NCBI GenBank assembly: GCA_036446455.1
Contig: JAZFSZ010000087.1
Span: 1 to 10,341, forward strand
Direction of reading: 5' to 3'
DNA: 10,341 nucleotides
Source: JAZFSZ01 sp036446455
GTDB taxonomy: Bacteria > Pseudomonadota > Gammaproteobacteria > Acidiferrobacterales > JAJDNE01
Part shown: positions 6,439 through 10,341 of the stretch, piece by piece
Position numbering within the stretch: position 1 is the first letter of the stretch
Layout of the letters: each line of letters begins with the position of its first letter
Translations under genes and position numbers: made by a program
Notes under the pieces: generated by a model
Told to the model about the DNA's origin: nothing
What the model saw: the letters and a program-made list of their open reading frames with translations, nothing else
Database searches by the model: none

Positions 6439-9150
6439 TTATCCCCTTCGCTTGATCTTCTCAATACGGCACGCCAGTTTCTTGAAGTCCACCTGACCCG
6501 ACACAACATCCCACACCCGGCTCGAGGTGCCGTTGACCAGCCACTTGTTTCTCTTCGGGTCGGCGCTATCGGCGACGGACAGGTTCCAGGGGCTAAACAC
6601 ATACCCGCGGGGTACGCTGTTACGCGCCGGCTTTACCAGACTGTTGGTACCAACCTGCGCCTTGGCTTCATAACTTCCCCGACGGGTGACCAGCCTGACT
6701 TTTTCACCGTCCTTGATACCTAGTGCCTTGGCATCGTCGATGTGCATTTCGACATACATCTCCGGCACCAGGCGACGCGTGGTCGGGCTGCGATTGGTTT
6801 TGGCGGTATGGAAGTGCTCATACACTACACCCAGCCCCAGCCAGAACGGATATTTGTCCTTCGGTACCTTGTCCCACTTGCGGTCGCGATATCGCTCGTC
6901 GGGCAAGTCCGGTGTCAGCGCCATATCCCGCGCCTGCTTAAGTAACGGGATGTTATCTATGGTGTAAACACCCTCTTTGTGTCCGAACTCCATCAGTTTT
7001 TTGGTGATCTCTTCACGTTGTGAATAATCCTGCTGACACAATTTCATGTGCACCTTGCCATCCTTGGTACGGAAATACCCGTAAGGCCGGCTCTTCCATT
7101 GCCCCTCCTGCAACATGAAACGACGTTTGGTGCCTCCGTTTTTGGCAATCTCATACGTCGGTGCCGGCCACTGAATACCACGCAGTGCCTTGATCTGCTC
7201 GTAAGGGCTCTTCTTGTCCAGTTTCTCCACTTCAAGAATACCGGTTAGATCCGTATCCGTGCCTTCCGAGGCACGGATCACATCGCGCAATACTTCTTCT
7301 GCATCATAGAATCCTTTCTTATCGCGTTTCCATGGGAAAATCTTGTTGCCATCCATACCCAGTAAATCGGCAATTTCTTTGCCTTTATCGATTACCATGT
7401 CCATATCCGGCAAACAGCCCTTTGGTGGTTCGGCCGCTTTTTCCACCATATTCAACCGGCGCTCGGAGCTGATATAAATGCCGTTGACTTCGCCCCAGGT
7501 TGCGGCCGGAAAAATGACATCCGCATAAAGGTTGTTGGGTGCATGACGATAAATTTCCTGTACGACATTAAACATTTTGTCCAATGCCGGTCGTATCAGG
7601 TTGTGCTGATCCGGCAGATCGATGTGCGTGGCATAGACGAGGAACATGACTTTGACTTCGTCTTTCAGTGCGCGCTCCATCATGCCGACGGCAAAACCCG
7701 GGTTCTTGGATTTCATCGCCCGGTTCAGGTTCGCCAGTGGCACATTCCAGGCACGGGCCATCTTTTTTCGATGAGCAATATCATTCAGCGAAATATTAAA
7801 AGGCAGACGGCCCGTTAAACCACCAGTGAAACGTTCGCCCATGGCGTTGGGTTGGCCGGTCATGGAAAACGGCCCACAACCCGGTTTGGCCAGATTACCG
7901 GTCATTGTCAGCAGGTTAATAATTGAAATAACATTGTGCTGACCATGAATGTGCTGGTTGTAGCCAATACCCCACATGATGATGACACCGCCATAACCTT
8001 TACCCGCCTGCTTGCCCTTGCTTCGAGCCAGGCGTTTGCGGGTGGCATCGGCAAACATGCTTGCGACTCTGCGAATCAACGCGGGAGAGACATCGTGGTT
8101 CTTGCCGCCCATGCGGTCCTGCACTTTTCTCGGACTGTAATTTTTCAGCACGCCGTTAGTGTATTCCCTCCAGCCTGTGGTGTGCTTCTTCATGAAGTCC
8201 CAGTCAATAACATCCGGATGTTCCTTCAACAACACGTGGGCGATGGCGTTAAGGAAACTGATATCGCCGTTCAGTACCGGCACATGTACCGTGTTGTCGG
8301 CATTGATGTCGGCATAACCCTTGACCGTGCCGGTGTAGCGTGGGTCGACAACCACAGTTGGAATATCTTTCTTTTTCTTGTGGTCGGCCGCCCGCCAGTA
8401 GATGATCGGGTGCGACTCGCGCGCATTGTGGCCAAAGTGCATGATCATGTCACACAGCTCGATGTCCTCATACGCCAGCGGCGGTGTATCCGAACCGAGG
8501 GTGGCAAAGTAACCGGTCACCGCCGAGGTCATACACATACGGGCATTGGCCTCGATGGTATTGGAGCCGAGCACCCCTTTCATAAAGATATTTTCAATAT
8601 ACTGCCCTTCCATGGTCAGCTGGCCGGAACCGTAGAGCGCGATAGAATTGCCGGTATACTTTTTGGCAAAGTGCACCACCTTGTGCGCCACCATATCGGA
8701 GGCTTCTTTATAGGGCACCCTGACAAAGTGTTTATCATCAAACGACCCCTTGGTCTTGCTGATGTATTCCAGATTTCCGTGGCCCGGTTTTTTCCATTCT
8801 TTCCACACATCCTTGCGCACGTAGGGGTCGCCTTCCATACGGTCGACGTAGATGGGTTCCGCCGCGGTCAGTCCCTTGATGCACTGCAAGCCATAATTGG
8901 TCGGGTGGTCCTTGTCGGGTCTCATGGAAACGATCTTGCCATTCTCTACCTGAATGATGGTGCCACAACCAACACCGCAATACGGACACTGGGCAATGGC
9001 GGTCGTGCGATTCTTGCCGGTCGATCGTGGCACAGGAGCAGCTTCAAGCTCCGGGTTATCGGCAACAAACAAACTGGCACCGGCCGCTGAACCGGTAATG
9101 AAAGCACCCCCTTTCAGGAAATTGCGTCTTGTTACTTTGATTCTTTTCAT
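6439..9150 (-). CDS. napA: NapA-like periplasmic molybdopterin oxidoreductase (probable nitrate reductase)
   Basis: A 903-residue catalytic subunit of the DMSO reductase superfamily. It has a Tat signal (VTRRNFLKGGAFITGSAAGA), a [4Fe-4S] motif CPYCGVGCG (Cys55, 58, 62) with Cys90 and Lys92 in QCIKG, and a Mo-ligand cysteine in NARMCMTSAV (Cys206), which defines the Nap/Nas group. Cofactor-pocket segments are GYNQHIHGQ (396-404), PGCGPFSMTGQPNAMG (423-438), and a C-terminal pterin-binding domain ending VDFKKLACRIEKI, close to the DFKKCAVK end of NapA. Mixed features: the cluster motif and GSDTPP resemble assimilatory NarB/NasA, whereas Tat export and napGHCF neighbours indicate a periplasmic enzyme. 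The loop after QPNAMG reads ER-FTGGL, where NapA and NarB have REVG. The ATG at 9150 has AAGGAG 8 bases upstream; an earlier ATG at 9210 would overlap the cytochrome gene. Nitrate is the likely substrate, not proven. Confidence 0.85.
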   Translation of the reverse strand: MKRIKVTRRNFLKGGAFITGSAAGASLFVADNPELEAAPVPRSTGKNRTTAIAQCPYCGVGCGTIIQVENGKIVSMRPDKDHPTNYGLQCIKGLTAAEPIYVDRMEGDPYVRKDVWKEWKKPGHGNLEYISKTKGSFDDKHFVRVPYKEASDMVAHKVVHFAKKYTGNSIALYGSGQLTMEGQYIENIFMKGVLGSNTIEANARMCMTSAVTGYFATLGSDTPPLAYEDIELCDMIMHFGHNARESHPIIYWRAADHKKKKDIPTVVVDPRYTGTVKGYADINADNTVHVPVLNGDISFLNAIAHVLLKEHPDVIDWDFMKKHTTGWREYTNGVLKNYSPRKVQDRMGGKNHDVSPALIRRVASMFADATRKRLARSKGKQAGKGYGGVIIMWGIGYNQHIHGQHNVISIINLLTMTGNLAKPGCGPFSMTGQPNAMGERFTGGLTGRLPFNISLNDIAHRKKMARAWNVPLANLNRAMKSKNPGFAVGMMERALKDEVKVMFLVYATHIDLPDQHNLIRPALDKMFNVVQEIYRHAPNNLYADVIFPAATWGEVNGIYISSERRLNMVEKAAEPPKGCLPDMDMVIDKGKEIADLLGMDGNKIFPWKRDKKGFYDAEEVLRDVIRASEGTDTDLTGILEVEKLDKKSPYEQIKALRGIQWPAPTYEIAKNGGTKRRFMLQEGQWKSRPYGYFRTKDGKVHMKLCQQDYSQREEITKKLMEFGHKEGVYTIDNIPLLKQARDMALTPDLPDERYRDRKWDKVPKDKYPFWLGLGVVYEHFHTAKTNRSPTTRRLVPEMYVEMHIDDAKALGIKDGEKVRLVTRRGSYEAKAQVGTNSLVKPARNSVPRGYVFSPWNLSVADSADPKRNKWLVNGTSSRVWDVVSGQVDFKKLACRIEKIKRRG

Positions 9151-9163
9151 GTGAGTGCTCTCC

Positions 9164-9829
9164 TTAATTACGGCTCGGGACGGTACGAAGATAGGTAATG
9201 ATGTCATCAATCTCGCGGTCGGAAAGGTCTGCCATCGCGGCGGGCCCCTGGAAGGACAACATACGCGTATTCGAGCGGCCGACTTTGATGGTTTCCCTGA
9301 TGTAACCGTCAGAGACCTTGCTCAGGAATCCGGCCTTGCCGATCGCGGTGCCGGTGCCACCGGCCACGTAGCCATTGCCGTCCGGACCGTGGCAGGTAGA
9401 GCAAATCTGCTCAAACCATAACCGCCCAATCCTTGGATCGCCCTTGGCGGTCGGCTGGGCGTTAACACTGCCGCCACGATAGGGAAGTTTGGAGTGAGAC
9501 CGGAAATAGGCCACGATCGCCTCGACTTTGCTGCGGCCGAGATGACCGAATGGCGGCATGCCGGTTCCCGGGCGTCCGTCACGGATTGTACTCAGCAGAA
9601 ACTTGTTGCTGGAAATACTGAGGAATTCCTTGTTGGTTAGCGAAGGAGCAAACCCCGGCTTGCCGATGGCATCCGCTTGGTGACAGAAAATACAATTCTG
9701 ATTGTAAAGTTTTTCGCCCAAAGCAATCTGGCCCTTGTTAGTCGGGGCCGCGTCAGCAGTGATGGAAATTTGAATCAGGAAAAAAAGAAGTATTGGTATA
9801 GATGATCGAATCGATAGATGAGAACTCAT
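9164..9829 (-). CDS. Two-domain (diheme) class I cytochrome c, first gene of the cluster
   Basis: A 221-residue periplasmic electron carrier. A signal peptide (1-28, hydrophobic PILLFFLIQISI, cleavage near ADA-AP) precedes two cytochrome c domains. Domain 1 has CIFCH (46-50) with the likely axial Met91 in GTGMPPFG. Domain 2 has CSTCH (143-147) with Met190 in NTRMLSF. Each domain ends in a typical C-terminal helix (VEAIVAYFRSHS and IDDIITYLRTVP). The tandem layout resembles cytochrome c4-like proteins, not NapB, whose haems lie in a different fold with His-His ligation. Placed 13 bases before napA, it may take NapB's role as direct electron partner of the reductase; that is inference. The ATG at 9829 has GAGG at -7. 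Expression is probably under the FNR-type box upstream. Confidence 0.93.
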   Translation of the reverse strand: MSSHLSIRSSIPILLFFLIQISITADAAPTNKGQIALGEKLYNQNCIFCHQADAIGKPGFAPSLTNKEFLSISSNKFLLSTIRDGRPGTGMPPFGHLGRSKVEAIVAYFRSHSKLPYRGGSVNAQPTAKGDPRIGRLWFEQICSTCHGPDGNGYVAGGTGTAIGKAGFLSKVSDGYIRETIKVGRSNTRMLSFQGPAAMADLSDREIDDIITYLRTVPSRN

Positions 9830-9886
9830 GTTCTACCTCATTATTATCCTTACATATGTTGCAGGAACCTTCGTGTAACTGGCCGG

Positions 9887-9892
9887 ATTTTC
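9887..9892 (-). promoter_or_regulatory. -10-like element of the nap-like operon
   Basis: GAAAAT on the minus strand matches four of six bases of TATAAT, including the key second A and final T. Its spacing to the FNR-type box centre (about 30 bases) is what a class II FNR-activated promoter needs, putting the transcript start near 9880 and a leader of about 50 bases. No -35 is required in that arrangement. Confidence 0.4.
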
Positions 9893-9914
9893 CGTTTTTT
9901 ACCGGTTTATAACT

Positions 9915-9928
9915 TTGATCCACGTCAA
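9915..9928 (-). promoter_or_regulatory. FNR/ANR-type binding site upstream of the nap-like operon
   Basis: The minus strand reads TTGAC-GTGG-ATCAA, nine of ten matches to the FNR consensus TTGAT-N4-ATCAA. It lies about 86 bases upstream of the diheme cytochrome start, the first gene of the cluster. FNR-family regulators (FNR, ANR, DNR) turn on anaerobic respiration genes, including nap in several bacteria. Which family member acts cannot be told from the site. Confidence 0.75.
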
Positions 9929-9978
9929 CTGCCGGGACCCTACTGTCGATAACTCCAGAAAAAAGTTGATCTATCTAT

Positions 9979-10005
9979 AATGGCCCTAATCTACATAGGG
10001 CCATT
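9979..10005. repeat. Perfect 10-bp inverted repeat
   Basis: AATGGCCCTA (9979-9988) and TAGGGCCATT (9996-10005) are exact reverse complements around a 7-base loop. As RNA on either strand this is a stable hairpin. On the minus strand it is followed by ATAGATAG, not a U-run, so it is a poor intrinsic terminator; it could still protect or end the upstream small RNA, or be a protein-binding site ahead of the operon promoter. Confidence 0.8.
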
Positions 10006-10020
10006 GGTTACGTTTATAGC

Positions 10021-10225
10021 AAATAAGAGCCAGGCACCGACCGGGCTTTGAATGTGCGCTCCCAGGAAGTAGCGGACAGGATTTTAATTTTGGCATCTCT
10101 AAATAAAAATCCCTTGCGGCGGTCACTTCAGCCATCCCTGGCTCGGTTTCCGTTCCCGACTCAACTCTACCTCCTGCGTCCATGCAGTCGTCCCGTGACA
10201 CTAACGCATTCCTGCGCGTCGTCAT
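10021..10225 (-). ncRNA. Candidate CsrA/RsmA-sequestering small RNA (CsrB/RsmZ-like)
   Basis: This stretch has no convincing gene, but its minus strand carries nine GGA motifs between 10212 and 10060, about four times the chance number. Several sit in hairpin loops: GCGC-AGGAAT-GCGT (10204-10217), CTGC-ATGGAC-GCAG (10174-10187), TCGG/CCGA around GAACGGAAA (10143-10159) and AGCC-AGGGAT-GGCT (10130-10143). CATGGACG and CAGGGATG both fit the CsrA consensus CANGGANG. GTCAC (10195-10199) can pair with GTGAC (10122-10126), closing the hairpin cluster. A weak promoter TTCTGA (10260-10255), 17 bases, GATAAA (10237-10232) would start transcription near 10225. A 3' end is possible at AGCC...GGCT (10028-10047) followed by CTTATTT. 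Such RNAs titrate CsrA/RsmA. No GacA box (TGTAAG-N6-CTTACA) is seen. Ends are uncertain. Confidence 0.55.
10028..10047 (-). terminator. Weak candidate terminator for the small RNA
   Basis: AGCC (10047-10044) pairs with GGCT (10031-10028), extended by GG/CC across one mismatch, and is followed by CTTATTT (10027-10021). The stem is short and the U-run broken, so termination would be inefficient; the perfect repeat at 9979-10005 downstream is the alternative end. Confidence 0.3.
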
Positions 10226-10269
10226 TTAATTTTTATCGGGGTTCGCATCACTATTCAGAAACCGCAAAC

Positions 10270-10293
10270 AAAAAAGACCCCATAAAGGAGTCT
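10270..10293 (-). terminator. Intrinsic terminator of the tRNA-Glu transcript
   Basis: On the minus strand AGACTCC (10293-10287) pairs with GGGGTCT (10281-10275) over a 5-base loop, with one G-U pair, and the stem runs straight into six T residues (10275-10270). It lies 12 bases after the tRNA 3' end and separates the tRNA from what follows. Confidence 0.85.
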
Positions 10294-10305
10294 ATTTTGT
10301 TTGGA

Positions 10306-10341
10306 TGGCGTCCCCAAGGGGATTCGAACCCCTGTTGTCGC
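10306..10341 (-). tRNA. tRNA-Glu, 3' part (cut by window edge)
   Basis: The reverse complement shows the 3' side of the anticodon stem (GCGA), variable CAAC, the T arm AGGGG-TTCGAAT-CCCCT, the acceptor strand TGGGGAC, discriminator G and an encoded CCA. The T arm and GGGGACGCCA end are those of bacterial tRNA-Glu (whose 5' end would be GTCCCCA). The anticodon lies outside the window, so the isotype rests on this similarity. The gene points toward the nap-like cluster. Confidence 0.8.

Noticed and set aside
6453..6467. TTGA-TCTTC-TCAA dyad resembling an FNR box
   Set aside because: The spacing is wrong for TTGAT-N4-ATCAA and it lies inside the 3' end of napA coding sequence.
7936..9090. A 384-codon open frame on the plus strand, antisense to napA
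   Set aside because: It is the mirror of a long, well-supported gene; its product is rich in His, Val and Arg with no domain and no ribosome-binding site.
9986..10225. A 79-codon reading frame on the minus strand starting at an ATG at 10225
   Set aside because: The product resembles no family I know, has no Shine-Dalgarno, and overlaps the GGA-loop hairpins and the perfect inverted repeat. The RNA reading explains the stretch better.
10306..10341. tRNA 3' end as a phage or island attachment site
   Set aside because: I found no copy of the tRNA 3' sequence near 2740-2850 and no integrase in the window, so integration at this tRNA is unsupported.

Overview
The window reads as chromosomal DNA of a gammaproteobacterium (a betaproteobacterium is less likely). 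The left end has the conserved block surE-pcm-nlpD-rpoS in its usual order, and the Pcm start (MTSQRTR...) and RpoS core resemble pseudomonad-type proteins. Base composition is moderate and genus cannot be read from the sequence. Every gene I can support lies on the minus strand, so the window is read from right (10341) to left (1).

Right edge (about 9830-10341): the 3' end of a tRNA-Glu gene with CCA encoded, then a clear intrinsic terminator. Next comes a roughly 200-nt stretch that I interpret as a CsrB/RsmZ-type small RNA: nine GGA motifs in about 150 nt, several in the loops of short hairpins. A perfect 10-bp inverted repeat follows. Just upstream of the first respiratory gene is an FNR/ANR-type box (TTGAC-GTGG-ATCAA) with a suitably placed -10-like element.

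Middle (2850-9829): a compact seven-gene respiratory cluster in the order diheme cytochrome c - napA-like - napG - napH - membrane-anchored protein of unknown function - napC (five haems) - napF. It resembles a periplasmic nitrate reductase locus: the Mo/Fe-S catalytic subunit is exported by Tat, NapGH form a quinol-oxidising ferredoxin/membrane module, NapC is a second quinol-to-periplasm electron route, and NapF is a cytoplasmic Fe-S protein. It is atypical because no napB or napD is present in the cluster, a two-domain class I cytochrome c stands first, NapC carries an extra C-terminal haem site, the catalytic subunit mixes Nap and assimilatory Nas/NarB features with a changed active-site loop, and the unknown protein matures to an N-terminal His-His. 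Nitrate is the default substrate guess, but another oxyanion cannot be excluded from sequence.

Left edge (1-2739): surE (nucleotidase), pcm (isoaspartyl methyltransferase), nlpD (LysM/M23 lipoprotein) and the 5' part of rpoS (stationary-phase sigma factor), spaced by overlaps or a few bases. The gap 2740-2849 is AT-rich and holds at most a weak promoter for surE. In many gammaproteobacteria truD precedes surE; here the respiratory cluster and tRNA-Glu occupy that side. The picture is an anaerobically induced respiratory operon set between a tRNA/regulatory RNA and the stress/stationary-phase block.
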